Assembly (NCBI GenBank): GCA_937990735.1
Contig: CALKQT010000034.1
Coordinates: 1 to 64,000 of the forward strand
DNA: 64,000 bases
Origin: an uncultured Campylobacter sp.
GTDB lineage: Bacteria; Campylobacterota; Campylobacteria; Campylobacterales; Campylobacteraceae
Reading direction: 5' to 3'
Of the stretch, positions 34,623 to 42,941 are shown in pieces (position 1 is the stretch's first letter; every line of letters starts with the position of its first letter). A model generated the notes under the pieces. It saw only the letters and a list, made by a program, of their open reading frames with translations. It was not told where the DNA came from and searched no databases. Position numbers and translations under genes: made by a program.

Positions 34623-35266
34623 ATGGCAGGGCTAGCTAGATAATACCGGCGAGATCGAAATTAGTATAGAAATTTTGCGGAGCTTTATGGGATTTTATGA
34701 AATTCTGTGGAATTTTATTTCTAAATTTTATTGCTGAAATTCCGCATATTGCGATAATATCGATAGATAGTGGTTTTAAAATTTCAGTATTTTGGAAGTT
34801 TAGAATTTAATCTATGCTGGGGATTTTATTGACATAATTTTAATTTGTCATAGACTTACCCATCGCGATATAGGGATTTCATCATAATCATGGTGCTAAA
34901 TTATATATCGTTGAAGGAGAAAAAAATTGCGCAAACTAGCGAGTAGCTATGCAATCACAGCTGATATGGCGAAAATATCCGAAGAAGATCGCACGAGGTA
35001 ATCAATCTGCGAAGTAAGTAAAATCAATTATCAAGTGGATGGAATCTATCAATAAACAAGTAAAATTATTCATCGCAAAGCAAGCAAAATCGATCTGTAA
35101 ATGGGCAGATCAAGCTTAAAACTAACTCGAAGTAGCCTGTAAATAAACCAAATTGTAAGCAAGATAAATTTTAAGTAGGCATATTGTAAGAAAGTAAAAT
35201 TTTAGATGAGATAAGTGGGATAAATCGATTTCAAATCACCGTAGAAGTTGGATGAGGATTTTAATT
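34623..35266. other. AT-rich region with palindrome and a 24-codon ORF
   Basis: Composition is unlike the flanks: fewer GCG words and many AAGTAAAAT/CAAGC phrases repeated loosely at 35015-35210. A 21-bp palindrome TGACA-N11-TGTCA lies at 34830-34850. About 65 bases later a good Shine-Dalgarno AAGGAG (34914-34919) precedes a TTG ORF at 34927-35001, encoding 24 residues beginning MRKLASSYAITADM. It could be an operator plus a truncated gene, or a small peptide. No function is recognised. Confidence 0.4.
34830..34850. promoter_or_regulatory. Palindromic candidate operator
   Basis: TGACA and TGTCA arms separated by an 11-base AT-only centre (TAATTTTAATT). The spacing and symmetry suit a dimeric regulator, though the half-sites do not match the classic Crp (TGTGA) or Fnr (TTGAT) boxes. 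It lies about 95 bases upstream of the short ORF at 34927. Confidence 0.35.
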
Positions 35267-36655
35267 TTAAAGCCCCATTTTTCCGGGATTTAAGATGTTT
35301 TTTGGATCGAACGCCCTTTTGATTGCGCGAAATAGCTCCATTTCTGCTGCGCTAAAAGCTAGTGGCATAAATTCTGCTTTGCTTAGCCCGATGCCGTGCT
35401 CGCCGCTGAGCGTACCGCCAAGACCAACTGCAGCTTTGAAAATTTCGGTGATTGCGTCATGTCCGCGTCGCACTTGAGCTTCATCTTTTTTGTCGGCGAC
35501 CATAACGTTGGTGTGGACGTTGCCATCGCCCGTGTGCCCGAAGCAGGGCACGCGCACACCGTATTTATCGCCGATGCGCGCGATACGGCGCAGTAGCTCG
35601 GGCAGCTGCGAGCGCGGGACGGTGATGTCCTCATTTAGCTTAAGCGTGCCGTAGATATTGATCGCCTGCGAACAGTTGCGTCTCGCAAACCAAATGCCCG
35701 CACGCTCCTCTTCGCTTTCTGCGATGCGAAAGTCGCTCGCGCCGTTTTGAACGAAAATTTCTTTTATGAGCGCGAGCTCCTCCAAAAGCACCGCTTCTAA
35801 ATTGCCGTCGGTTTCGCAGATCAAAATCGCGCCCGCACCCTTCGGCAAGCCCTTGTGAAATTTCTCCTCGACCGCGGCTATGCACAGCGCGTCTAAAAAT
35901 TCCATCGCCACGGGCGTGATACCGGCAGCCATCGTCTTATACACGGCATTCATTGCTGCATCTACGCTAGGAAAGACGCCCATCGCAGTCTTTTTAAGCT
36001 TTGGCATCGGGATTAGTTTGAGCGTGATTTCGGTGATGATGGCAAGCGCACCTTCGCTTGCGATTAAAATTCCTGCCACGTTGAAGCCTGCGACATCTTT
36101 GATAGTGCGTTTGCCCGCTCGGATCACCTCTCCATTAGGCAGTACCGCACGCAGTGCCATTACGTAGTCTTTGGTGATGCCGTATTTTGCGGCGCGCATA
36201 CCGCCGGAGTTTTCGGCGACATTGCCTCCTAGCGTGGAATAATCCTGGCTTGCGGGATCGGGCGGATAAAAAAGCCCGCGCGCTGCGGCTGCTTTTTGCA
36301 GATCGATATTTATGCAGCCGGGTTGGACTACGGCGAGTAGATTTTGCATGTCGATTTCTAGAATTTTATTCATATGTTTTTCAAATGCCAAAATCACTCC
36401 GCCGTTTGCGGCTAAAGATCCACCAGTAAAACCGCTACCTGCGCCTCTTGGAACTACAGGGATTAAATTTTCGTTGCAGAATTTTAAAATTTGACTGACA
36501 TCGTCCTCACTTCGCGGGAAAAGCACGCCGTCCGGCAGGCAGCGTCTTTTCGTCGCGTCGTAGCAGTATGCTGTGCGATGAGCCTCGTCAAAATAGGCGT
36601 TATCCGCGCCTAATAGATTTGTAAAAAACGCTCGCGCGGCGCTATTCATCGCCAT
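35267..36655 (-). CDS. glcD: FAD-linked oxidase, glycolate oxidase/D-lactate dehydrogenase GlcD type
   Basis: A 462-residue flavoprotein. The FAD-binding half contains VPRGAGSGFTGGSLA (about residues 50-64), STLGGNVAENSGGMRAAKYG and FNVAGILIASEGAL. The C-terminal half has the substrate-domain signature CFGHTGDGNVHTNV and GEHGIGL. It oxidises a 2-hydroxy acid (glycolate or D-lactate) and passes electrons to quinone or an iron-sulfur partner, but no GlcF-type partner is adjacent. Its start lies inside the end of the upstream exported-protein gene (14-base overlap), so the pair forms an operon. Confidence 0.88.
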   Translation of the reverse strand: MAMNSAARAFFTNLLGADNAYFDEAHRTAYCYDATKRRCLPDGVLFPRSEDDVSQILKFCNENLIPVVPRGAGSGFTGGSLAANGGVILAFEKHMNKILEIDMQNLLAVVQPGCINIDLQKAAAARGLFYPPDPASQDYSTLGGNVAENSGGMRAAKYGITKDYVMALRAVLPNGEVIRAGKRTIKDVAGFNVAGILIASEGALAIITEITLKLIPMPKLKKTAMGVFPSVDAAMNAVYKTMAAGITPVAMEFLDALCIAAVEEKFHKGLPKGAGAILICETDGNLEAVLLEELALIKEIFVQNGASDFRIAESEEERAGIWFARRNCSQAINIYGTLKLNEDITVPRSQLPELLRRIARIGDKYGVRVPCFGHTGDGNVHTNVMVADKKDEAQVRRGHDAITEIFKAAVGLGGTLSGEHGIGLSKAEFMPLAFSAAEMELFRAIKRAFDPKNILNPGKMGL

Positions 36656-37370
36656 CTAAGCCCAGCAAATAGCGGTAGTGCTTGTCGTAATCGCTGATCG
36701 GGCCATTAGTAAAGTCCCAAATGACGGTCTTTATCTCGCCCACGCGTGAGTAAAACGGCAGCTGATAATAAGCTACGCTGCCGCTAGCAAACGTACGCAA
36801 AGGCTTGAAACTACCGCAGTCGGCAAATACGCCTTGTTTATCCATCGCGATAAAAATCAGTCCGGCGCTGTTTTGCGCGCAAATTTTACGAAAATCGTCA
36901 CGGCTGGGATTTGGCTTGCGGTTGTAGCTAAGATAGGCGCCGCCAAGATCTGGGTGGATAAAATTTATATTTGGAAAAGCTTTGATAACCTGCTCGTAAA
37001 TTTCGGCGTTAGGCGCGACGATTATGGCGCGGTCATAGAGGAAATTTAAGATCACTTTATCGCCGCTTGAGGGTAAAATTTTAGGCAGTGGCAGCGCCTC
37101 TTGAGCTAACATATCAAAGACCTCAAATCGCACCTTTGCCTTGCCTGCGCTTTTTTGCGTCACGACTGCGCGCGCGATGATGGAGCTCGCGCCGCTACCG
37201 AAATTATGCATCACTACTCCGCTGCTGCCTACGGCAATCGTAGGGCTATCTGTGATCTCGCCCGAACCATCCTTTACACTAAGTAGGGCGGTTTCGTATC
37301 GCGGCATGTTAAATTCCGCCCCTATCGCCGCGCTTAAAAATAGACCTAAAATAAGTAAAGCTTTTTTCAA
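36642..37370 (-). CDS. Periplasmic protein, plasminogen-binding (PgbA N-terminal)-like
   Basis: A 242-residue protein with a signal peptide (residues 1-17, cleavage after AIGA). The rest is a beta-rich domain (SVKDGSGEITDSPTIAVGS, then a segment on valid and invalid states of stored values) followed by an alpha/beta half (FIHPDLGGAYLSYNRK). Helicobacter PgbA/PgbB share a similar N-terminal domain; I consider this a likely but unproven relation. The same gene sits between glcD and an M23 peptidase gene in C. jejuni. The start is TTG after CAGGAG, with TATAAT 30 bases further upstream on the minus strand. Confidence 0.65.
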   Translation of the reverse strand: MKKALLILGLFLSAAIGAEFNMPRYETALLSVKDGSGEITDSPTIAVGSSGVVMHNFGSGASSIIARAVVTQKSAGKAKVRFEVFDMLAQEALPLPKILPSSGDKVILNFLYDRAIIVAPNAEIYEQVIKAFPNINFIHPDLGGAYLSYNRKPNPSRDDFRKICAQNSAGLIFIAMDKQGVFADCGSFKPLRTFASGSVAYYQLPFYSRVGEIKTVIWDFTNGPISDYDKHYRYLLGLDGDE

Positions 37371-37399
37371 AATTCTGCTCCTGAATAAAATTTCGGCTA

Positions 37400-37405
37400 A
37401 TTATA
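37400..37405 (-). promoter_or_regulatory. -10 box for the exported protein-glcD operon
   Basis: Minus-strand TATAAT in TTTTATGTATAATTAGCC, 30 bases before the TTG start. Confidence 0.55.
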
Positions 37406-37468
37406 CATAAAACTTTGAAATTAGCGATAAAATTCCGCGGTATTTACGAAATATAAGCGTTTTTTCGT

Positions 37469-37474
37469 TACAAT
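37469..37474 (+). promoter_or_regulatory. -10 box for the M23 peptidase-mgtE run
   Basis: TACAAT in TTTTTTCGTTACAATCCCGCC, 35 bases before the ATG. It is divergent from the minus-strand promoter about 65 bases to the left. Confidence 0.5.
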
Positions 37475-37508
37475 CCCGCCTTAAAATAATATTTCAAAGC
37501 GGTTTTAT

Positions 37509-38678
37509 ATGACTAGAATTTTTATATTGCTTTTTCTGTGGATAGGCGTAGTTTTTGCGAACAACCCCAGCGTAGAGAAGTTTGCCTGGCCAGATGGCGT
37601 GAGTCTGCTGCAATTTATGGAAACCGCGGGCATCCCCGCATCGGTGTATTATGACCTGGATAAAGAGGATCAGGAGCTTGCCGCTGAGGTGCGCGCGGGC
37701 GTGGAGTGTCAAATTTTGCGTGATCCAGCAGGTCGCGTCTCCCAGCTGTTAATCCCCGTCAGTGAGGAGCTTCAGATCCATATATACCGCGATAAATTCG
37801 GCACTTTTAGATTCGTTTATACTCCGATAGTTTATGAGGAAAACAGCTACTCTTTAGGAATTCAGATCGAAAGCTCGCCCTATCAAGACATCATCAAAGC
37901 TACGGGCAATGCGGCTTTAGCGAATGAGTTTATGCTTGTTTTTAAAAACGAGGTAAATTTTAAAAAGCTGCAAAAGGGCGATCGGCTCGTGATCCTATAC
38001 GAGCAAAAAACGCGCCTTGGCAAGCCTTTTGGCGGAGTAAATATCACCGCAGGAATGATCGAGGAAAATAAAAAGCCCAAATCGCTATATTTTTTCGACG
38101 ATAAATACTACGACCGAAGCGGTAAAAAGGTCGAATCTTTTCTGCTAATCACGCCGCTTGTTTATACTAGAATTTCATCCTATTTTACCCCTAAAAGATT
38201 TCATCCGATTTTAAAGCGTTACCGCGCGCACTTAGGCGTGGATTATGCAGCTCCCAAAGGCACTAGGGTAAATGCCGCAGGAGCGGGCAAGATTAGCTTT
38301 GTAGGGCGTAAAAACGGCTACGGCAACACTGTCGAAATCAACCACGGAGGCGGTATCAGCACGCTTTATGCACATCTTAGCGGCTTTGCTAGCGGCACAA
38401 AAGCAGGCGTTAGTGTCAAGCAAGGTCAGTTAATCGCCTACGTGGGCTCGACCGGGCTTAGTTCGGGACCGCATCTGCACTTCGGACTTTATAAAAATAA
38501 GCAGGCGATAGATCCCCTTAAAGTAGTCAAGATTGAAAAAACTAACGTTATAAGCGCCGAGGAGCTTAAATTTAAAGCTCTCGTCAAAGATATGGATGCT
38601 AGAATGGCTGCGGCTAAAGACGGCTCGAAAAACCCGGCTAAATTTGAAAACTACGAGTCGCTTATCACGATAAATTAA
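37509..38678 (+). CDS. M23 family metallopeptidase (peptidoglycan endopeptidase)
   Basis: A 389-residue protein with a signal peptide (residues 1-17) and an N-terminal OapA/LysM-like region. The zinc-peptidase domain spans about 225-345, with metal ligands in HLGVD (HxxxD) and in the HLHF motif and a conserved TLYAHLSG. It cleaves peptide crosslinks of peptidoglycan in the periplasm. Related enzymes set helical cell shape in Campylobacter and Helicobacter. A short helical tail ends the protein. mgtE starts eight bases after the stop. Confidence 0.9.
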   Translation: MTRIFILLFLWIGVVFANNPSVEKFAWPDGVSLLQFMETAGIPASVYYDLDKEDQELAAEVRAGVECQILRDPAGRVSQLLIPVSEELQIHIYRDKFGTFRFVYTPIVYEENSYSLGIQIESSPYQDIIKATGNAALANEFMLVFKNEVNFKKLQKGDRLVILYEQKTRLGKPFGGVNITAGMIEENKKPKSLYFFDDKYYDRSGKKVESFLLITPLVYTRISSYFTPKRFHPILKRYRAHLGVDYAAPKGTRVNAAGAGKISFVGRKNGYGNTVEINHGGGISTLYAHLSGFASGTKAGVSVKQGQLIAYVGSTGLSSGPHLHFGLYKNKQAIDPLKVVKIEKTNVISAEELKFKALVKDMDARMAAAKDGSKNPAKFENYESLITIN

Positions 38679-38686
38679 GGCTGAAA

Positions 38687-40066
38687 ATGGAAAATAAAGA
38701 GCAGCTGGACGACGTCGAGGAAGCCAAAGCGCTTCTTGATGCGCACTTGGACGATACGCTTGAGCATGAGCTGAGCGCCGCCGATCTTACGGAGCATTTA
38801 AAAACTCTAAAAAAGCATGACGAAGAAAAATACGTAGAATTTCTAAAAAAGCTAGATCCTGAGGATCTTGCCGATGCTGCGCTTGAGATGCCCGAGCATA
38901 TGCTCGAAGATGTCATCGAAACTCTGCCTCACGAAAAGATCGTCAAAGCGATCGAGGAGCTCGAAAGCGACGATCAGGCGGAGCTTTTGCAAAATATCGG
39001 CGAAATCGACGAGGACAAGGCCGAGCAGATTTTCTATGGGCTTGACGAGGACGATCGCCACGATATTCTTACTATCTCCAAATATAGCGAAGATGAGGCG
39101 GGCGCGTATATGCAGACCGAGGTCTTTAGCGCGAGGCAGGATCAGACTCTGGGGCAGGCGGTCGAGATGCTTCGCGTTATGCGCGAAAAGGACGAGATCG
39201 AAAACGTCTTTCAGCTCTTTGTACTTGATAAAAAAGGGCATCTGCTTACTACCTTTTCGACGTCCGATCTGATTTTATACGATTTTTCACTTACGCTGGA
39301 AGAAATTTCACAAAAATTCGGCGCCGAAAATAAAATCCACTTCGCCACCGATACCGATAAGATCGATGACGTGATCAAGGACTTTGAAGAATTCGATCTT
39401 AACGTCATTCCCGTAGTCGATGCTAACGGCGTGCTCATCGGGCGTATCACCGCCGACGATATCCACGATCTCATCCAAGAGCGCGCCACCGAGCAAATTT
39501 ACAACCTCGCGGGCGTCGATGACGAAGCGGAGGACGATGAGACTACGATCTTTAAGGCGGGCCGCGCGCGCGCTGTGTGGCTAGCGGTAAATTTATGCAC
39601 GGCGATCGTAAGCTCCACGATCATCGGGCTTTTTGACGCCACTATCGAAAAGCTGGTCGCACTCGCCGTGCTTATGCCGATAGTCGCCTCCATGGGCGGT
39701 AACACCGGCACGCAGGCGCTTACCGTAACCGTGCGCCGCCTAGCCTTGGGCGAGATAGCGTTTAAAGACAAAAAGCAGGTTCTCTTTCGCGAGATCACGA
39801 TCGCTTTTATAAACGGCCTCATTTTTGCCACGCTGATGGGGTTTGTGGCGTATTTTTGGTTCGGCATTAAGCTTTTGGGGCTGGTGATTGCGATGTCAAT
39901 GGTGTTAAATTTAACTCTTGCGGGGCTTTTCGGCGCCGTCATTCCGATCACGCTTAAAAAATTAAATATCGACCCCGCCGTCGGCAGTTCCGTGTTGCTT
40001 ACCACGGTAACGGATATCGTTGGATTTTTTAGCTTTTTAGGACTTGCGACATGGATACTACTATAA
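38687..40066 (+). CDS. mgtE: Magnesium transporter MgtE
   Basis: A 459-residue inner-membrane Mg channel. The N domain is a helical MgtE intracellular repeat region (about residues 40-135: PEDLADAALEMPEHML, IETLPHEKIVKAIEEL). Two CBS domains follow (about 140-265, with GRITADDIHDL) and then five membrane helices (about 290-455, including PIVASMGGNTGTQAL). Acidic residues in the cytosolic domain would sense Mg. Length is normal. A nudix hydrolase gene overlaps its end by 16 bases. Confidence 0.95.
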   Translation: MENKEQLDDVEEAKALLDAHLDDTLEHELSAADLTEHLKTLKKHDEEKYVEFLKKLDPEDLADAALEMPEHMLEDVIETLPHEKIVKAIEELESDDQAELLQNIGEIDEDKAEQIFYGLDEDDRHDILTISKYSEDEAGAYMQTEVFSARQDQTLGQAVEMLRVMREKDEIENVFQLFVLDKKGHLLTTFSTSDLILYDFSLTLEEISQKFGAENKIHFATDTDKIDDVIKDFEEFDLNVIPVVDANGVLIGRITADDIHDLIQERATEQIYNLAGVDDEAEDDETTIFKAGRARAVWLAVNLCTAIVSSTIIGLFDATIEKLVALAVLMPIVASMGGNTGTQALTVTVRRLALGEIAFKDKKQVLFREITIAFINGLIFATLMGFVAYFWFGIKLLGLVIAMSMVLNLTLAGLFGAVIPITLKKLNIDPAVGSSVLLTTVTDIVGFFSFLGLATWILL

Positions 40067-40638
40067 AAAATTTTAAAATTTCCGAGCTTAAAAGCTCGAA
40101 TTTCGTTAAACCCTTTCGCTTAAATTTCGAAATGGACGGCGTGGCGCGCGCGTGGGACTGCGTCAAGGTGCACGATAGCGTCTCGATTTTGCTTTATCAT
40201 ACGCAGCGCGACGCGCTTTTGCTCGTCAAGCAGTTTCGCCCCAGCGTGTGGTTTTATCAAGAGGAAGGCTTAATAAATTCGCCCGAGAAGGGCTACACCT
40301 ATGAGCTTTGCGCGGGCATTTTGGACAAGGGTATCAGCGAGGAGCAAACGGCGATCGAAGAGGTGCTCGAAGAGACGGGATATGCCGTGAAGGATCTGAA
40401 ATTTATCACGAGCTACTACAGCGCCCTGGGCTTTGCGGCGAACCGTCAAATTTTATACTTCGCGTGCATCGACGAATCGATGAAGATCGGTAGCGGCGGC
40501 GGCGTGGACGGCGAGAAGATCGAGCTTTTCTACCTGCCTGCGGCCAAGGCGCGGGAGTTTATGTTTGACGAAAAGATCGTGCGCGCGCCGGGGCTGATCC
40601 TAGCATTTCAGTGGTTTTTGAGCGAGTTTAAAGCTTAG
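40051..40638 (+). CDS. NUDIX hydrolase, UDP-sugar/ADP-ribose pyrophosphatase type
   Basis: A 195-residue protein. The nudix box lies at about 88-111: GILDKGISEEQTAIEEVLEE followed by TGY. The catalytic EE-x-GY end is intact. The early Glu and the Arg of the consensus are replaced by Ile and Glu, as in the NUDT14-like UDP-sugar diphosphatase branch (which shares ELCAG before the box). The likely substrate is a nucleoside-diphosphate sugar. It starts inside mgtE and is probably co-transcribed. Confidence 0.85.
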   Translation: MDTTIKNFKISELKSSNFVKPFRLNFEMDGVARAWDCVKVHDSVSILLYHTQRDALLLVKQFRPSVWFYQEEGLINSPEKGYTYELCAGILDKGISEEQTAIEEVLEETGYAVKDLKFITSYYSALGFAANRQILYFACIDESMKIGSGGGVDGEKIELFYLPAAKAREFMFDEKIVRAPGLILAFQWFLSEFKA

Positions 40639-40705
40639 CGGCGAGACGGAATTTCGCGTGCTGCTGCGCGCTTTTGCGTCTCGGCTTTAAATTTAAAGGA
40701 CGGCG

Positions 40706-41752
40706 ATGAGGGTTTTACTTAGGCTGTGCGTTATCGCGGCGTGTCTTTATGCAGCGATCGCGGCGGGACTTTATATCTTTCAGGGGCGGCTGATATTTTT
40801 GGGCGAGCCGCTAGATAAAAACTTCAAATTCAGTTTTGAAAATTCCGAATTTGCAGGAGTTGTGAATGTGCACGAGAGCGGCGCGCATTTAGATATGCAG
40901 GCGTCTGCTACGCAAAATGGCGCGGAGACAAATGGCGCCGCAGACGAAGGCGCTTCCGCAGCGAGCGGCACGAAAGAAGGCGGAGCCGCAGCGGACGAGA
41001 TCAAAAGCGAAGGCGCTCAAACTAGCGCCGAGTGCGTCGGCGAAAATACCGCTCGAGACGCCGTTACGGGCAATAACGCAAACGTCGCTGCGATAAAATT
41101 TCAAGAGATCAATATCCCGTTTGAGGGCGAGCTGATAAACGGGCTGAAATTTAGTGCGGCAGAGCCTAAAGGCGCGATTTTATTCTTTCACGGCAACTTC
41201 GGCGACGTGAGCGTCTGGGGTGCATACGGCGCGGATTTTGCGGCTTTGGGATACGATTTTTATATTTTCGATTACCCGGGCTACGGCAAATCGGACGGCA
41301 AAATTTCATCGCAGGATCAGCTTTTTGCGAGTGCGGATGCGATGAGCCGCTACGTTTTAGCGCAGCATTCGCCAAGGAAGCTCGCGATGATCGGCTACTC
41401 GATCGGAAGCGGCATCGCGGCACAGCAGGCTGCGAAGTGGGACGCGGCACAGCTGATTTTGCTCGCGCCCTATTTTAGCTTCGAGCGGCTCGCGCACGAA
41501 AAAATCCCCTTCGTGCCGAAATTTTTGATCCGCTACAAGATTTCTACTGCGGAATTTTTGCACGCGGCACGCAGCACGCAGATCACGCTCATCCACGGAG
41601 CCGCAGATGAGCTGATACCGGTGCAGCACTGCCGCGATCTTGCGGGGTCTCTTAAGGCGGGCGATCTATTTTATGAAATACCAGACGCGCGGCATAACGG
41701 ACTGCTGGCAATGCCCGATATTTGGGAAATTTTAAAAGAGAGGCTGCGCTAA
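40706..41752 (+). CDS. Membrane-anchored alpha/beta hydrolase with low-complexity insert
   Basis: A 348-residue protein. Residues 6-26 form a signal anchor. The hydrolase domain starts near 145 with LFFHGNFGD (oxyanion loop), then the nucleophile Ser in GYSIGSGIA, the Asp in HGAADELIP and the His in DARHNGL, completing a catalytic triad. The family (YfhR/BEM46-like) is normally about 260 residues. The extra length is an Ala/Gly/Glu/Asn-rich stretch at about 47-131 that splits the beta strand before the core. It probably faces the periplasm; the substrate is unknown. It lies 67 bases after the nudix gene. Confidence 0.85.
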   Translation: MRVLLRLCVIAACLYAAIAAGLYIFQGRLIFLGEPLDKNFKFSFENSEFAGVVNVHESGAHLDMQASATQNGAETNGAADEGASAASGTKEGGAAADEIKSEGAQTSAECVGENTARDAVTGNNANVAAIKFQEINIPFEGELINGLKFSAAEPKGAILFFHGNFGDVSVWGAYGADFAALGYDFYIFDYPGYGKSDGKISSQDQLFASADAMSRYVLAQHSPRKLAMIGYSIGSGIAAQQAAKWDAAQLILLAPYFSFERLAHEKIPFVPKFLIRYKISTAEFLHAARSTQITLIHGAADELIPVQHCRDLAGSLKAGDLFYEIPDARHNGLLAMPDIWEILKERLR

Positions 41753-42323
41753 TCTAGCGGAGCTCGGCGTAAAATTCCATGCAAAAATTCGACCGCTAAA
41801 TTTTAAAATTTTACGTAAAATTCCGCGCGGGCTAGGTCGTCGTAAAATCGCATGAAATTTTATAGCGGCAAAACACGGCGCCAAAAACAGGGGCGCAATT
41901 TCAAATCAAAATTTGCGCACCGTTAGTGTAAATATAGAGCCAATTTTGTAGCGTTAAATTCTTTTTAGCGCATAGGTGCTGAAAATTTTAAACTAAAATT
42001 TGCGCTAGACTGCAACGCCGTATGTTTTAGCCGCGATAAAATTCTGTGAAATTTTATCTCCGCAGCCGTTTATAAATTTCAAGTCTAAATTTTATATTTG
42101 CGCCCTGACGGCGCCATATTTTAGCCGCGTAGAATTTTGCCGCATAAAATACTGCCTAACAAAATTCTGCTGCGTAGATTTCAATTCACCGCGCTCAAAT
42201 TTTATCCGCCGCTCTGAAATTTATACCGCCGCGTCTAAATTTCTCCAGCCCGCCGCGCTTTACCGAAATTTATATTTAGTTGTTGTAAAATGCGTTTTTA
42301 AAAGGATTTTAGCGGTTTGTGAT
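41753..42323. repeat. AATT-core degenerate repeat spacer
   Basis: 571 bases without a gene. AAATTT/AAATTC/GAATTT cores recur through it every 15-25 bases, flanked by CCGC-rich spacers. At 42189-42248 the period is exactly 20: three consecutive units begin CCGC, each with an AAATTT core at unit positions 9-14. Just left of it, AATTTTGCCGCATAAAATACTGCC and AAAATTCTGCTGCGTAG show the same layout. Confidence 0.6.
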
Positions 42324-42941
42324 ATGAGTATTTTAGAGTTTACAGAGTGCGTGGGCATCGCTTCGGCGGCGCTTAGCGGGTTTTTATTCGGCGTAAAGAA
42401 GGGCTGCGATTGGCTTGGGATCTTTATCGCGGCGTTTTTGACGGCGCTTGGCGGCGGGATCATGCGCGATACCTTAGTAAGCCGCGAAATCTACTCGTTT
42501 ACGCACTATGCGCCCGTAACGATCGTGCTTGCAGTAAGCGCCGTAGCCATTTTTGCCAAGCTTTACGAAAACCGCGATTTGGAGGGTAAATTTTTATTTA
42601 TTCTAACCGATGCGATCGACGTCGTAAGCTTTTCGATCGTCGGAGCGATGGTCGCGCTAAGCTACAATCACAACGTTTTTGGCGTGGTGCTAATCGCATT
42701 TTGCAACGGCGTGGGCGGCGGCATTTTGCGCGACGTACTGCTGAATGAAGTGCCGTGGTTTTTGCATACGGGGCTTTATGGCACGATAAGCATGGGCGTG
42801 GGCTTGATATATTTCGTGCTTGATGGATTGGGGCTTAGCGGCGCCTTTTCGGTGCTTATTTTGCTAGTTTTAGGGGTTGCGTTTCGCATGATGGCTTATT
42901 ACAAATCTTGGCATCTGCCTAAAGTGGAGTATAAAAAATGA
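42324..42941 (+). CDS. TRIC cation channel family protein (UPF0126)
   Basis: A 205-residue integral membrane protein with about seven hydrophobic segments and two related halves, each with a glycine-rich signature: ALGGGIMRDTL (about residues 47-57) and GVGGGILRDVLL (about 130-141). Prokaryotic TRIC proteins form trimeric K/Na channels. Earlier annotations call them UPF0126. The last four bases overlap the argD start, so it belongs to the compact run that follows. Inner membrane. Confidence 0.9.
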   Translation: MSILEFTECVGIASAALSGFLFGVKKGCDWLGIFIAAFLTALGGGIMRDTLVSREIYSFTHYAPVTIVLAVSAVAIFAKLYENRDLEGKFLFILTDAIDVVSFSIVGAMVALSYNHNVFGVVLIAFCNGVGGGILRDVLLNEVPWFLHTGLYGTISMGVGLIYFVLDGLGLSGAFSVLILLVLGVAFRMMAYYKSWHLPKVEYKK

